Numbered from the stretch's first letter, positions 37,073-46,237 are shown. The stretch: 64,000 nt of DNA from Clostridium fessum (GCF_003024715.1 NZ_PYLO01000002.1:558001-622000), one strand, 5' to 3'. Numbers and translations: made by a program. Notes: generated from the letters alone by a model not told the origin.

Positions 37073-37106
37073 AAAATCCCTCAGGTGTGCCCGCACCTGA
37101 GGGATT
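37073..37106. terminator. Bidirectional terminator downstream of the small peptide gene
   Basis: AAATCCCTCAGGTG and CACCTGAGGGATTT form a perfect 14-bp stem with a six-base loop and T-rich flanks on both strands. It can serve both the small peptide and the convergent helicase transcript. Confidence 0.9.
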
Positions 37107-37188
37107 TGTTTTTGTGCCACTTTGAACACTTTTGTCTTTTCGCCTAATGGCATTATAGCATATGCCAAATATAATTTCAATATGCTCT

Positions 37189-38835
37189 TTACTTCCGGTT
37201 CGCCTTCTCCATATGCACGTTCTTGCCCTTGATCTTCGCACCGCGCATCGCCTGCAGTACAACGTCCGCATGCTCTCTCGGCACCTCGACGAATGTGTAA
37301 TTATCGAACATATCAATACTTCCGACCATACGTCCCGGCATGCCGGATTCTCCGGCGATCGCACCGAGGATATCGCCCGGACGGATGCCCTGGTTCTTTC
37401 CGATGTTGATGAAGAGACGCGCTACGTCCTCATTTCTGCCACGGCTTCCTCTGCCGTTTCTTCCACCACGGCTGCGGCGGCTCTCATCCTCGAGATCCTC
37501 CAGCTCACGCAGCGGGCGGTTCTCCTCTAAGAGCTCCTCGCCCTCTTCGCCCATCATCATTTTGAGCAGCGCTGCTGCCAGATCGAGCGTCGTGTAGTCC
37601 TCTTCCAGCACACGTTTTTCTACAATATCGATCACCTTGCTCAGATCGCTGTCCTGCAGCACCTCGCCCACCTGGTCGAGAATCTTATCTGCCTTGATGG
37701 AGGTCACATCGTCCAGAGACGGAATCGCCTGCGGAATGATGCGGGTCTTGCAGTAGCGCTGGATCTCGCGCAGCTTGTAAACCTCTTTGCCGACTACGAG
37801 GTTAAACGCCTTGCCCTCGCGTCCGGCACGGCCGGTACGTCCGATGCGATGTACATAATACTCGTCATCCTGCGGTACATCATAGTTGAATACCGCCTCA
37901 ACATCATCGACGTCGATACCGCGGGCTGCCACATCCGTTGCCACCAGAATGTCCGTCCGTCCGGTACGGAATGCACGCATGACACGGTCACGCTGCTCCT
38001 GTTTCAGATCGCCGTGAAGTCCTTCTGCAAAATAACCGCGTCCCTGTAAGCCCTGTACCAGCTCATCGACCTGCTTTTTCGTGTTGCAAAATACCACTGA
38101 GAGCTTCGGATCATAGAGATCCAGCAGACGGCACATAACCTCCAGCTTATTCTTCGGTTTTACTTCATAATAATACTGGGTTACCTTCGGAACGGTCAGC
38201 TCTTTCTTGACCACGCGCACAATCTGCGGATCTTTCTGGAAGTTCGTCGCGATCCGCTGAATCGCCTGCGGCATCGTCGCTGAGAACATCAGCGTCTGTC
38301 TCTCCTCCGGCAGTGCGCTTAAGATGGTTTCCATATCCTCTAAAAAGCCCATGTTCAGCATCTCGTCCGCCTCGTCGAGGACAACCGTGTGGATCTGATC
38401 CATCTTGACGGTTTTGCGGCGCATGTGATCCATCACACGCCCCGGCGTACCGATGATAACCTGCACACCATCCTTGAGGGAACGGATCTGACGTCCGATC
38501 TCCTGTCCGCCGTAGATCGGCAGAACCTTGACACCGTGCATGTATTTTGCCAGGCGGCGGATCTCCTCAGATACCTGGATGGCAAGTTCACGGGTCGGGC
38601 AGAGAATGATCGCCTGCGGCTTCTTATTCTTCGGATCGATCTTCTGTAACAGCGGAATACCAAACGCAGCCGTCTTACCGGTACCGGTCTGTGCCTGTCC
38701 GATGATATCCAGTCCCTGCAGTTCCAGCGGAATCGCCTGTCCCTGAATCGGAGAAGCCGCCTCGAACCCCATATCGGTGATCGCACGCATGATCTTTGCA
38801 TCTAACTCTAAATCTTCAAATCTGATTGTTTCCAT
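37189..38835 (-). CDS. DEAD-box RNA helicase (DbpA/DeaD-type)
   Basis: The 548-residue ATP-dependent RNA helicase shows motif Q (ASPIQGQAIP), I (AQTGTGKTAAF), Ia (PTRELAIQ), II (VLDEADEML), III (SAT), V (VATDVAARGIDV) and VI (YVHRIGRTGRAGREG). An Arg/Gly-rich stretch (RRSRGGRNGRGSRGR) precedes a DbpA-type RNA-binding domain (ARLFINIGKNQGIRPGDILG). It likely helps ribosome assembly or RNA turnover, especially in the cold. A promoter and an early leader terminator lie upstream (38932-39010). Confidence 0.93.
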   Translation of the reverse strand: METIRFEDLELDAKIMRAITDMGFEAASPIQGQAIPLELQGLDIIGQAQTGTGKTAAFGIPLLQKIDPKNKKPQAIILCPTRELAIQVSEEIRRLAKYMHGVKVLPIYGGQEIGRQIRSLKDGVQVIIGTPGRVMDHMRRKTVKMDQIHTVVLDEADEMLNMGFLEDMETILSALPEERQTLMFSATMPQAIQRIATNFQKDPQIVRVVKKELTVPKVTQYYYEVKPKNKLEVMCRLLDLYDPKLSVVFCNTKKQVDELVQGLQGRGYFAEGLHGDLKQEQRDRVMRAFRTGRTDILVATDVAARGIDVDDVEAVFNYDVPQDDEYYVHRIGRTGRAGREGKAFNLVVGKEVYKLREIQRYCKTRIIPQAIPSLDDVTSIKADKILDQVGEVLQDSDLSKVIDIVEKRVLEEDYTTLDLAAALLKMMMGEEGEELLEENRPLRELEDLEDESRRSRGGRNGRGSRGRNEDVARLFINIGKNQGIRPGDILGAIAGESGMPGRMVGSIDMFDNYTFVEVPREHADVVLQAMRGAKIKGKNVHMEKANRK

Positions 38836-38931
38836 TCTATTCCTTTCATTGTCTGATTAACGGTCTGCACATTCCGGAGATACATTTCATATATCATATT
38901 AGTTATCTTTTTTGCATTCTTCCGGAATATT

Positions 38932-38965
38932 TACAAAAAAAGAAAGAGGCAGTTTGCCCCTTTGC
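38932..38965 (-). terminator. Leader terminator (attenuator) in front of the DEAD-box helicase
   Basis: On the minus strand AAAGGGGCA and TGCCTCTTT form a nine-pair stem (one G-T) followed by CTTTTTTT. It starts about ten bases after the predicted transcription start and ends roughly 100 bases before the helicase ATG, so it would stop most transcripts unless antiterminated. Confidence 0.65.
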
Positions 38966-38981
38966 AATACGCATAGCTATC

Positions 38982-39010
38982 ACTATACCAGATCATAGTG
39001 TGGATGTCAA
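38982..39010 (-). promoter_or_regulatory. Helicase promoter
   Basis: On the minus strand TTGACA (39005-39010) and TATAGT (38982-38987) are separated by exactly 17 bases, a near-consensus sigma-A promoter. Confidence 0.75.
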
Positions 39011-39036
39011 ACAGATGGAGAAAAATTTGACATCCA
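39001..39036. promoter_or_regulatory. 11-bp dyad covering two divergent -35 boxes
   Basis: TGGATGTCAAA (39001-39011) and TTTGACATCCA (39026-39036) are perfect inverted repeats. Each arm contains a TTGACA -35 box of one of the two divergent promoters. The dyad could be a by-product of duplicated -35 regions or a shared operator. Confidence 0.6.
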
Positions 39037-39055
39037 CCCCATTTGGGACTACACT
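39027..39055 (+). promoter_or_regulatory. Amidohydrolase promoter
   Basis: TTGACA (39027-39032) and TACACT (39050-39055) are separated by 17 bases. The leader would be about 185 bases; I see no gene in it. Confidence 0.6.
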
Positions 39056-39246
39056 AACAGTTGATTTCATACAGTTGCTGCATGCTCTATGAACCTGCCG
39101 GACTGTCACTGCATTTCTTATTTATATACACCCGAAGTTTTGTTGCACCGGATTTTCTCAAAACTTCCAGACATACATCACAGCAGAAAGGAGGACAGCG
39201 CCGTTCTTTTTCCAAAAGGTTTTTGATACAGGCGCCTGTTATCATT

Positions 39247-40059
39247 ATGAAAATCATTGATTCACATTTGCACTTTTGTCCCGGTTACCCGCATTTCGAT
39301 GAGATTGCCATCGAAGCCGGTCATATCAATAATGAAGAGCATCTGCGGGAATGCTTTCAGAAATATAATATCGTCGGCGGCATCGTCATGGGAAACCGCG
39401 GCGTTCACCCGGATAATCACACATACCCGGATTTTCTGCGCTATTGCGTCGGCGTCGAAGCACGAAAACTGACGCCGGAAAAGATTCAGAAGACATGCGA
39501 TCTTGTCGAAGAAAACTTAAAACGGAATACCTGCGTCGGCATCAAACTCTATCCGGGATATGATTCCATCTACGTTACCGACGAGCGCTTCGAACCGATC
39601 TACGACCTCGCCAAGGCGTATAAAAAGCCGGTTGCCATCCACACCGGACAGACCGCCGGTTCCAAAGCATTCATCAAATACAGCCATCCGCTGACCCTCG
39701 ATGAAGCCGCCGTCCGCCATCCGGATGTCCAGTTCGTCATGTGCCACTTCGGCAACCCGTGGCTGATGGATGCCGCCGCCGTTGTCGAGAAAAATGAAAA
39801 TGTCGCCGCCGACCTCTCTGGGCTTTTAGAGGGCAAATTTGACATTCCGGAGTTTCTGGAAGAGCAGAGCGGGTATATCAGCACCCTGAAAACCTGGCTT
39901 GCCTACATCCGCGACTATGATAAGCTCATGTTCGGCACCGACTGGCCGCTCGCCAACTATGAAGATTACATCGAAATTACGAAACGGCTGATTCCGGAAA
40001 AATACTGGGAAACTGTGTTCTATCAGGCGGCGGAGCGGATTTATCATTGCAATTTTTAA
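39247..40059 (+). CDS. Amidohydrolase family protein (Amidohydro_2)
   Basis: The 270-residue TIM-barrel metal-dependent hydrolase or decarboxylase starts with KIIDSHLHFCPG (HxH motif). Further ligands lie in KPVAIHTGQTAG, VQFVMCHFGNPW and LMFGTDWPLANYE. The family includes decarboxylases and lactonases; the substrate is not evident. ATG at 39247 is where homology begins, though the best ribosome binding site (AAAGGAGG, about 39187) is 50 bases upstream, so an alternative start such as the TTG near 39226 is possible. Confidence 0.82.
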   Translation: MKIIDSHLHFCPGYPHFDEIAIEAGHINNEEHLRECFQKYNIVGGIVMGNRGVHPDNHTYPDFLRYCVGVEARKLTPEKIQKTCDLVEENLKRNTCVGIKLYPGYDSIYVTDERFEPIYDLAKAYKKPVAIHTGQTAGSKAFIKYSHPLTLDEAAVRHPDVQFVMCHFGNPWLMDAAAVVEKNENVAADLSGLLEGKFDIPEFLEEQSGYISTLKTWLAYIRDYDKLMFGTDWPLANYEDYIEITKRLIPEKYWETVFYQAAERIYHCNF

Positions 40060-40093
40060 TGGATTTTTAGAAATCATAGCTCTTTTAAACCAT

Positions 40094-40144
40094 AAAAAAG
40101 ATACTGAAAACGGCTTATTTCAGGCTGTTCCCAGTATCTTTTTT
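40094..40144. terminator. Bidirectional terminator between convergent genes
   Basis: AAAAAAGATACTG and CAGTATCTTTTTT flank a loop that contains a second short stem, between the amidohydrolase and the polytopic membrane protein. Confidence 0.88.
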
Positions 40145-40155
40145 ATCTCAAAACA

Positions 40156-41814
40156 TCATTCTTTCCCGGCACCTGTCACATCTAAAAATACATCCGCCAC
40201 TCTTTCCATCCCCAGATACGCATACGGCAGCAGCAGCATAAAATACACCACCGAATACTGCCCCTTTGCCTCCCAGACCAGATGGAACAGGAATCCCCCA
40301 ATAAACACGATTCCCGGAAGCAGCATCCCCCATCTGTCCGTTTCTCCACGTTCCTGCCTCTCCCAGACCGTTTCCATTCCCTGTTTTTTCACAGCTTTCA
40401 CAGTTTTTTCTGCCTTTTCTGCTTCTATCCTCTTTTCCCATGTTCGGTTCATCAGGACATGCTTACTTCGGCTTCCTTTGGCACTCATCCCGGCAATCAC
40501 CCATACACATGCCATCGCATACACAAACGTCTGCACCAGATTCGCCGCAAAAACATAGAGCCGGTTCAGACCCCCTTCTTCCTTGAAAAGCTCCCATGGC
40601 GGGCTTCCCTCCGCCCAGGAGGTATTTCCCACCTCCTGGATCCAGAGACTCTGAAAGGTCGGTTCCGCCCAGATTGACTCGATCTTCCGAACAAAGAAAT
40701 CAGCGGCTTTCGCCGGTTCCTCTGCCATATCTGAAATCGTTTTCCGCAAATCTGCCTGCGCCCATGCGGCCGCCAGATCCGCATCCCCATCTGCCTTCTG
40801 AAAGAGTTTTACCTGATAGCCATTGTACCAGCCCGGTCCACGTTTGCTCTCCTCCAGTCCCATCTGCACCCAGGCAATCATCGGCGCACCGTCCGATACC
40901 GTGCGTCCGGTCACAGAAGAAATTCCTGTTTGAATCCCCCGGTTTCCAATCACATACACTGTAATCAGAAGCACCGCTGCCACCAGCAGGCGTGCTTTCC
41001 TTCGAAAGACTCCCGAGGATGCCAGATACAAAAACAGCGCCACCAGCACAATCTCATAATTCGACTTGAGGATCACCGCCGCCGCTACTGCTGCCGCGCC
41101 AATCCAGAAGTCTCTTCCCCGCCCCTCTTCCACATACCGCACCAGACGTTCCATCGCCAGACACGAAAGTCCAAATCCTGGCATCGTGCCGTACACGAAG
41201 AGGATATAGAAAGAAAATGGCAGACAGCACGCCATCCACAAAAGCAAGCTGCACCTTTCGTTTCCCCAGACCGTCATCCGCTGCAGGCTCACGATTCCCA
41301 GAATAAAAAATCCGATATTTAAAATCTGGAAAACTACATACGCCGCATCTCCAAAGAAAAATGCCAGCACTGCCATATAGAGAATCAGCCCGTTCTGAGA
41401 CGGGTAAGTGTACGCATACCCAAGCGGTCCTTCCGCTGTCCCATATGAATACGCCACCGGCTCCCAGGCGCTGAAATCGCCCTGCAGAAGTCCTTGCGCG
41501 GACGCCATACACTGATGGGAGTCAGAACCGCCCCAGGACGGGACAAGGAGAATCCAAAAAAGATAGGCAGCAGCCGCTAAAAGAAGCCACTGGTTCTTCC
41601 GGCACTTTCGTTCCTTTCTCCGCCTGTAAAACACCGTCAATCCAATCACACCCGCACCAAAAAACAGGTGCAGAAACAGACTGTCCCTTCCATACTGTAC
41701 AATCTCAGAACCTCCATAGACCCGGCAGGTCACAACCGCGCTGAGCAGTGTCATGAAAAAAAGAATTCCTCCCAACAAAATCCGCACCAGCCCGACACAA
41801 AATTTTTCCAGCAT
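40156..41814 (-). CDS. Polytopic membrane protein, GT39/ArnT-like
   Basis: The 552-residue protein has about a dozen hydrophobic helices. The first external loop contains PSWGGSDSHQCM and later AYTYPSQNGLILYM, a layout resembling lipid-linked glycosyltransferases of the GT-C class, in which an acidic residue in the first loop is catalytic. I cannot name substrate or product. A charged cytoplasmic loop (RTWEKRIEAEKAEKTVKAVK) lies before the last helices. ATG at 41814 follows GTGAGGAAGAAA; an ATG ten codons earlier has no ribosome binding site. Confidence 0.6.
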   Translation of the reverse strand: MLEKFCVGLVRILLGGILFFMTLLSAVVTCRVYGGSEIVQYGRDSLFLHLFFGAGVIGLTVFYRRRKERKCRKNQWLLLAAAAYLFWILLVPSWGGSDSHQCMASAQGLLQGDFSAWEPVAYSYGTAEGPLGYAYTYPSQNGLILYMAVLAFFFGDAAYVVFQILNIGFFILGIVSLQRMTVWGNERCSLLLWMACCLPFSFYILFVYGTMPGFGLSCLAMERLVRYVEEGRGRDFWIGAAAVAAAVILKSNYEIVLVALFLYLASSGVFRRKARLLVAAVLLITVYVIGNRGIQTGISSVTGRTVSDGAPMIAWVQMGLEESKRGPGWYNGYQVKLFQKADGDADLAAAWAQADLRKTISDMAEEPAKAADFFVRKIESIWAEPTFQSLWIQEVGNTSWAEGSPPWELFKEEGGLNRLYVFAANLVQTFVYAMACVWVIAGMSAKGSRSKHVLMNRTWEKRIEAEKAEKTVKAVKKQGMETVWERQERGETDRWGMLLPGIVFIGGFLFHLVWEAKGQYSVVYFMLLLPYAYLGMERVADVFLDVTGAGKE

Positions 41815-41858
41815 TTTCTTCCTCACTTCTGTCATTTCTGTCAAATTCAGGTTTCATC

Positions 41859-41888
41859 ATTACTGTTCAAGCATCGTGCCCAGCAACT
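41859..41888 (+). repeat. HP133 end fragment (subtype 1)
   Basis: ATTACTGTTCAAGCAT followed by CGTGCCCAGCAAC matches the left end of subtype 1 HP133 with few changes, then diverges. It lies between the membrane protein and pflB promoter. Confidence 0.65.
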
Positions 41889-42032
41889 TTTTATCCCTTT
41901 TTCATTCCCATCTGCCCTAAAACTTTACTCATTTTATCAAGTCATTTGCCAAATGTCCACTCTTTCCGGCACTCTTTTTGTTACTATGAACAGCTACGGA
42001 TTTGAACCGTTACCTCTTCCCCAAAATATAGC

Positions 42033-42061
42033 TTGACATTCCTCTTCGGTTCTGATATATC
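42033..42061 (+). promoter_or_regulatory. Promoter of the ZTP riboswitch-pfl operon
   Basis: TTGACA (42033-42038) and TATATC (42056-42061) with a 17-base spacer, ending a few bases before the aptamer. Confidence 0.75.
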
Positions 42062-42070
42062 TTAAACATA

Positions 42071-42145
42071 GCAGTCATACAACTGACGGATAAGTGGATT
42101 AACCACATGAAGTATGACTGGAAATTGCCGACCGTCTGGGCGTCA
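42071..42145 (+). promoter_or_regulatory. ZTP riboswitch (pfl motif)
   Basis: P1 is AGTCATAC paired with GTATGACT. Within it lie CAACTGACGGA and the P2 hairpin GTGG-ATTAA-CCAC, followed by GAAG. The 3' half GCCGACCGTCTGGGC is the conserved pfl-motif terminal stem. It sits directly upstream of pyruvate formate-lyase, the gene class for which the motif was named. ZTP/ZMP signals folate (10-formyl-THF) shortage, and formate production would replenish one-carbon units. Confidence 0.9.
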
Positions 42146-42172
42146 CAGCACAGACCGTGGGTATTTTTTTTT
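42126..42172 (+). terminator. Expression-platform terminator of the ZTP riboswitch
   Basis: The P3 segment CCGACCGTCTG pairs imperfectly with CAGACCGTGGG and is followed by a run of nine T. Ligand-stabilised P3 would be expected to prevent terminator formation. Confidence 0.8.
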
Positions 42173-42233
42173 ACTTTTTTTCACTCTCACTGTCTCTGCT
42201 GGGATCGAAATTTTTCAACCAGGAGGGAAACAC

Positions 42234-44537
42234 ATGTCTGCTATGTATCAAACATTCCAAAACACACCTATCTTCCAAACGGCCTGGAGAGATTTTCTGG
42301 GCTCCAAATGGACCGACGAAGTGAACGTCCGCGATTTCATCCAGAACAACTATACGCAATATGATGGCGATGAAAGCTTTCTCGCTGCCCCGACCAGTGC
42401 CACTCATCTGCTCTGGGAACGCCTTCAAAAGCTTCAGAAGGAAGAGCACGAAAAGGGCGGTGTGCTCGAATGCGAAACTGAAATCGTATCCAGCCTGACC
42501 GCCTACGGTCCGGGATATATCGATCCGGAGCTTAAAGATCTGGAACGCATCGTCGGACTTCAGACCGACAAACCACTCAAGCGGGCATTTATGCCATTCG
42601 GCGGAATCAAGATGGCGGAGGAAGCCGCTGAAACCTACGGCTACCATGTCAATCCAAAATTTCATAAAATCTTTACCGAATACCACAAAACCCACAACCA
42701 GGCCGTCTTCGATGCATATACCCCGGAAATGAAAGCCGCCCGCCACTGCCATATTGTCACCGGGCTTCCGGATACCTACGGACGCGGCCGAATCGTAGGC
42801 GACTACCGCCGGATCGCCCTGTACGGAATCGATTTCCTAATTCAGGAAAAGAAAAAGGATCTGGAACGCTGCGGAAATGGTGCCATGTTTGATGACATCA
42901 TCCGCCAGCGGGAAGAGCTCGCCGAGCAGATCCGCGCTCTAAAGGGCATTCAGGAGATGGCTGCCATCTATGGTTTTGATATCTCCCGTCCGGCTTCCAA
43001 TGCCAAAGAAGCCGTCCAGTGGCTCTACTTCGGTTACCTCGCTGCCGTTAAGACCCAGAACGGTGCCGCCATGAGTGTCGGACGCGTTTCCACCTTCCTT
43101 GATATCTACATCAACCGGGATTTAACAGAAAAAACACTGACCGAAGCCGAGGCACAGGAATTAATCGACCATATGACAATGAAATTCCGCATGGTAAAAT
43201 TTGCCCGGATTCCATCCTACAACCAACTTTTCTCCGGCGATCCGGTCTGGGCAACGCTGGAGGTTGCCGGTCTGGGACAAGACGGGCGTCCGATGGTAAC
43301 GAAAAACGATTTCCGCTTTTTACATACGCTGGAAAATATGGGACCGTCCCCGGAACCAAACCTGACCGTCCTTTACTCTTCCCGCCTGCCAGAGGCATTT
43401 AAGAAATATGCTGCCAAAATCTCCATCAACACATCCTCGATCCAGTATGAAAACGACGATGTCATGCGTCCCATCTGGGGGGACGACTACAGTATCTGCT
43501 GCTGCGTCTCCGCCACCCAGACAGGCAAGGAAATGCAGTTGTTCGGTGCCCGTGCCAATCTTGCCAAATGCCTTCTCTATGCCATCAACGGAGGCAGAGA
43601 CGAGAAATACACTACCAAAGACGGACGCCCGATGCAGGTTGGTCCGGCGTATGCGCCGATCACATCCGAATACCTCGATTATCAGGAAGTCATGCATAAA
43701 TACGATCAGATGCTGGACTGGCTGGCGGGCATTTATGTGAATATCCTCAATTTGATTCACTATATGCACGATAAATATTACTATGAATCCGCTGAGATGG
43801 CGTTGATCGACACGGATGTCCGGCGTACCTTTGCCACCGGAATCGCCGGTTTCTCCCACGTGGTCGATTCTCTCTCCGCGATCCGGTATGCAAAAGTGAA
43901 GGTCATCCGTGATGAATACGGCATCGCCCGCAAGTTTGAGACAGAGGGCGATTTCCCACGCTACGGAAATGATGACGACCGCGCCGATGAGATTGCCGTA
44001 TGGCTGTTAAAAACCTTTTTACATAAAGTAAAAAAATACCACACCTACCGGAATTCCGAGGCAACCACCTCCATCCTCACGATTACCTCCAATGTTGTAT
44101 ATGGTAAGGCAACCGGCGCACTTCCGGACGGACGGCCGGCATTCACCCCGTTTGCCCCAGGCGCAACTCCTTCCTACGGCGCAGAGCAGAACGGTCTGCT
44201 CGCTTCTTTAAACTCGGTCGCAAAGCTTCCATATGAATATGCGCTCGACGGCATCTCCAACACAGAAACGATTGCACCGGGGGCGCTCGGTCACTCCGAG
44301 ACAGAACGGAAAAACAACCTGGTTCACGTCCTGGACGGATATTTTGATCAGGGCGCGCATCATTTAAATGTAAATGTCTTTGGAATCGAAAAACTGAAAG
44401 ACGCGATGGAACACCCGGAAAAACCGGAATATGCCAACTTCACCATCCGTGTTTCCGGATATGCCGTTAAATTTATCAATCTGACCAGAGAACAGCAGCT
44501 CGACGTGATCGCCCGTACCTGCCATGAGGTGCTGTAA
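42234..44537 (+). CDS. pflB: Formate C-acetyltransferase (pyruvate formate-lyase)
   Basis: The 767-residue glycyl-radical enzyme cleaves pyruvate with CoA to acetyl-CoA and formate. Active-site cysteines are in [16 protein letters not shown] and the C-terminal radical site in [13 protein letters not shown]. The N-terminal pyruvate region [10 protein letters not shown] and [10 protein letters not shown] are typical. ATG at 42234 follows AGGAGGGAAACAC. Upstream frame through the riboswitch is not coding. The activase gene begins two bases after the stop. Control by the ZTP riboswitch links it to one-carbon metabolism. Confidence 0.97.
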   Translation: MSAMYQTFQNTPIFQTAWRDFLGSKWTDEVNVRDFIQNNYTQYDGDESFLAAPTSATHLLWERLQKLQKEEHEKGGVLECETEIVSSLTAYGPGYIDPELKDLERIVGLQTDKPLKRAFMPFGGIKMAEEAAETYGYHVNPKFHKIFTEYHKTHNQAVFDAYTPEMKAARHCHIVTGLPDTYGRGRIVGDYRRIALYGIDFLIQEKKKDLERCGNGAMFDDIIRQREELAEQIRALKGIQEMAAIYGFDISRPASNAKEAVQWLYFGYLAAVKTQNGAAMSVGRVSTFLDIYINRDLTEKTLTEAEAQELIDHMTMKFRMVKFARIPSYNQLFSGDPVWATLEVAGLGQDGRPMVTKNDFRFLHTLENMGPSPEPNLTVLYSSRLPEAFKKYAAKISINTSSIQYENDDVMRPIWGDDYSICCCVSATQTGKEMQLFGARANLAKCLLYAINGGRDEKYTTKDGRPMQVGPAYAPITSEYLDYQEVMHKYDQMLDWLAGIYVNILNLIHYMHDKYYYESAEMALIDTDVRRTFATGIAGFSHVVDSLSAIRYAKVKVIRDEYGIARKFETEGDFPRYGNDDDRADEIAVWLLKTFLHKVKKYHTYRNSEATTSILTITSNVVYGKATGALPDGRPAFTPFAPGATPSYGAEQNGLLASLNSVAKLPYEYALDGISNTETIAPGALGHSETERKNNLVHVLDGYFDQGAHHLNVNVFGIEKLKDAMEHPEKPEYANFTIRVSGYAVKFINLTREQQLDVIARTCHEVL

Positions 44538-44539
44538 CG

Positions 44540-45352
44540 ATGCATACCGGTTATATTCATTCCATCGATACCTTCGGCTCCGTAGACGGTCCCGGTGTCC
44601 GCTTCGTGGTATTCATGCAGGGCTGTCTCATGCGCTGCCGCTACTGCCACAATCCGGATACATGGGTACTGCCAAAGGGACTTTCCCTCCCGGACGCCTC
44701 CACCCGCACTTCCGGCGCATCCGCTCTTTCCGAAGGTGTTTCTTGTCCATCTAAACACACCAGTTCGCAGGAAATCATCCCGGAAGCACTTCTTCGCCAG
44801 GCACTCCGCTACCGGAGTTACTGGCGCGGGGGCGGCGGCATCACCGTCAGCGGCGGAGAACCGCTCCTTCAAGCTGACTTTTTGTGTGAATTTTTCCAGC
44901 TTGCCAAAGAACAGCACATTCACACCACACTGGACACCGCGGGACAGCCATTTACCACCGCCGAACCTTTCTTTTCCCGCCTGACCACGCTTTTAGAGCA
45001 CACCGATCTTGTTATTCTGGATCTGAAACACATCGATCCAGAAAAACATCGTCTTCTGACTGGGCACTCCAACGAATCCATTCTTTCCTTTGCCCGGTTT
45101 TTAGACCAGATTCATAAGCCCATGTGGGTCCGGCATGTTTTAGTCCCCGGCATTACCGATGATCCAGCCAACCTGCATGGAATCCGTGCATTTCTGGACA
45201 CACTTTCAAATGTGGAAAAGGTAGAAATTCTCCCCTACCACACGCTCGGCATCTATAAATGGGAAACGCTTGGCATTCCCTATTCCCTGTCCGGCATCCG
45301 TATCCCGGACGAGAACGATCTGAAACAGGCAGACCAAATCCTGTTGGGATGA
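44540..45352 (+). CDS. pflA: Pyruvate formate-lyase activating enzyme
   Basis: The 270-residue radical SAM enzyme installs the glycyl radical on PflB. Its N-terminus GYIHSIDTFGSVDGPGVRFV and the cluster motif CLMRCRYCHNPDTW (Cx3Cx2C) are diagnostic, followed by GGGITVSGGEPLLQ and VILDLKHIDPEKH. Compared with typical activases, it has about 35 extra residues after the cluster (rich in Ser/Thr/Pro), a small insertion. Transcribed with pflB. Confidence 0.95.
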   Translation: MHTGYIHSIDTFGSVDGPGVRFVVFMQGCLMRCRYCHNPDTWVLPKGLSLPDASTRTSGASALSEGVSCPSKHTSSQEIIPEALLRQALRYRSYWRGGGGITVSGGEPLLQADFLCEFFQLAKEQHIHTTLDTAGQPFTTAEPFFSRLTTLLEHTDLVILDLKHIDPEKHRLLTGHSNESILSFARFLDQIHKPMWVRHVLVPGITDDPANLHGIRAFLDTLSNVEKVEILPYHTLGIYKWETLGIPYSLSGIRIPDENDLKQADQILLG

Positions 45353-45357
45353 AAAAG

Positions 45358-45482
45358 AATGTGCCTTGGCACATTCGGGCGTCTCGCGCGGTCGCTTGCG
45401 ACATGTTTCTGCTTCGCGCGAGTGCGCATCCTCGCGGAGCATTTTATATTTCATAGGACGCAATTTCCTATGAAATATAAAA
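45358..45482 (+). repeat. GC-rich hairpin repeat (family 2), copy c
   Basis: It begins six bases after the pflA stop codon with GAATGTGCCTTGGCACATTC, then GGTCGCTTGCGACATGTTTC and CTTCGCGCGAGTGCGCATC. The trailing hairpin has arms TTTTATATTTCATAGGA and TCCTATGAAATATAAAA, which are different from those of copy a. Confidence 0.85.
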
Positions 45483-45530
45483 CGGCCCTTGGAAAGCGCT
45501 CCTGTTTGCGTTTCCCAAGGGTCGTTTTTA
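45481..45530. terminator. Bidirectional terminator after pflA
   Basis: AACGGCCCTTGGAAAGCGC pairs with GCGTTTCCCAAGGGTCGTT; T-runs follow on both strands, between the convergent pfl operon and the two-component system. Confidence 0.85.
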
Positions 45531-45547
45531 TGTGGCTTATCCAGTCA

Positions 45548-46237
45548 TCAGACTTTAAACCGGTATCCAACGCCCCATATCGTCTCAATATACTGCGGTT
45601 TCGCCGTGTTGAACTCGATCTTCTCACGGATCTTCTTAATATGCACGGTAACCGTCGCGATATCTCCCAACGACTCCATATCCCAGATCTCGCGGAAGAG
45701 TTCTTCCTTGGTAAATACATGGTTCGGGTTCTGTGCTAAAAAGGTCAGCAGGTCAAATTCCTTCGTCGTGAAGTTCTTCTCCTCGCCGTTGATGTAAACG
45801 CGGCGGGCAGTCTTATCAATCTTGAGTCCCCGGATCTCGATGATCTCGTTTTCCGGCATACCGCTGCCGATCAGGCGCTCATAACGCGCCAGATGCGCCT
45901 TGACACGCGCCACCATCTCGCTCGGACTGAATGGTTTCGTGATATAATCGTCCGCGCCCAGTCCCAGACCGCGGATCTTGTCAATATCGTCCTTTTTCGC
46001 AGATACCATGATGATCGGTGTGTTTTTTACTTCCCGGATCTTCTTGCAGATCTCGAAGCCATCGACCCCTGGCAGCATCAGATCAAGAATCAGAAGGTCA
46101 AAATCTTCCTCCATGCCGCGTTTCAGTCCCGTTTCTCCATTATTTTCTATCTCAACCTCAAAACCAGAAAGCTCCAGATAGTCTTTTTCCAGCTCTGCAA
46201 TACTCTCCTCGTCTTCTACGATTAATATTCTGCTCAT
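45548..46237 (-). CDS. OmpR-family response regulator
   Basis: The 229-residue regulator has a receiver domain (RILIVEDEESIAELEKDYLE; phospho-acceptor Asp in LLILDLMLPGVDGF; Lys in DDYITKPFSPSE) and a winged-helix DNA-binding domain ending VTVHIKKIREKIE and YIETIWGVGYRFKV. ATG at 46237 follows AGGAGGAATTCACAG. It lies 49 bases downstream of the histidine kinase gene, its likely partner. The target is unknown. Confidence 0.94.
   Translation of the reverse strand: MSRILIVEDEESIAELEKDYLELSGFEVEIENNGETGLKRGMEEDFDLLILDLMLPGVDGFEICKKIREVKNTPIIMVSAKKDDIDKIRGLGLGADDYITKPFSPSEMVARVKAHLARYERLIGSGMPENEIIEIRGLKIDKTARRVYINGEEKNFTTKEFDLLTFLAQNPNHVFTKEELFREIWDMESLGDIATVTVHIKKIREKIEFNTAKPQYIETIWGVGYRFKV

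Noticed and set aside
36874-37188. tRNA or 6S-like RNA in the gap after aspartate kinase
   Set aside because: No cloverleaf or 6S bubble was found; the hairpins are explained as terminators around a small open frame.
42107-42233. Coding frames running through the leader of pflB
   Set aside because: This DNA is the ZTP riboswitch and its terminator; PflB homology and AGGAGGG fix the start at 42234.
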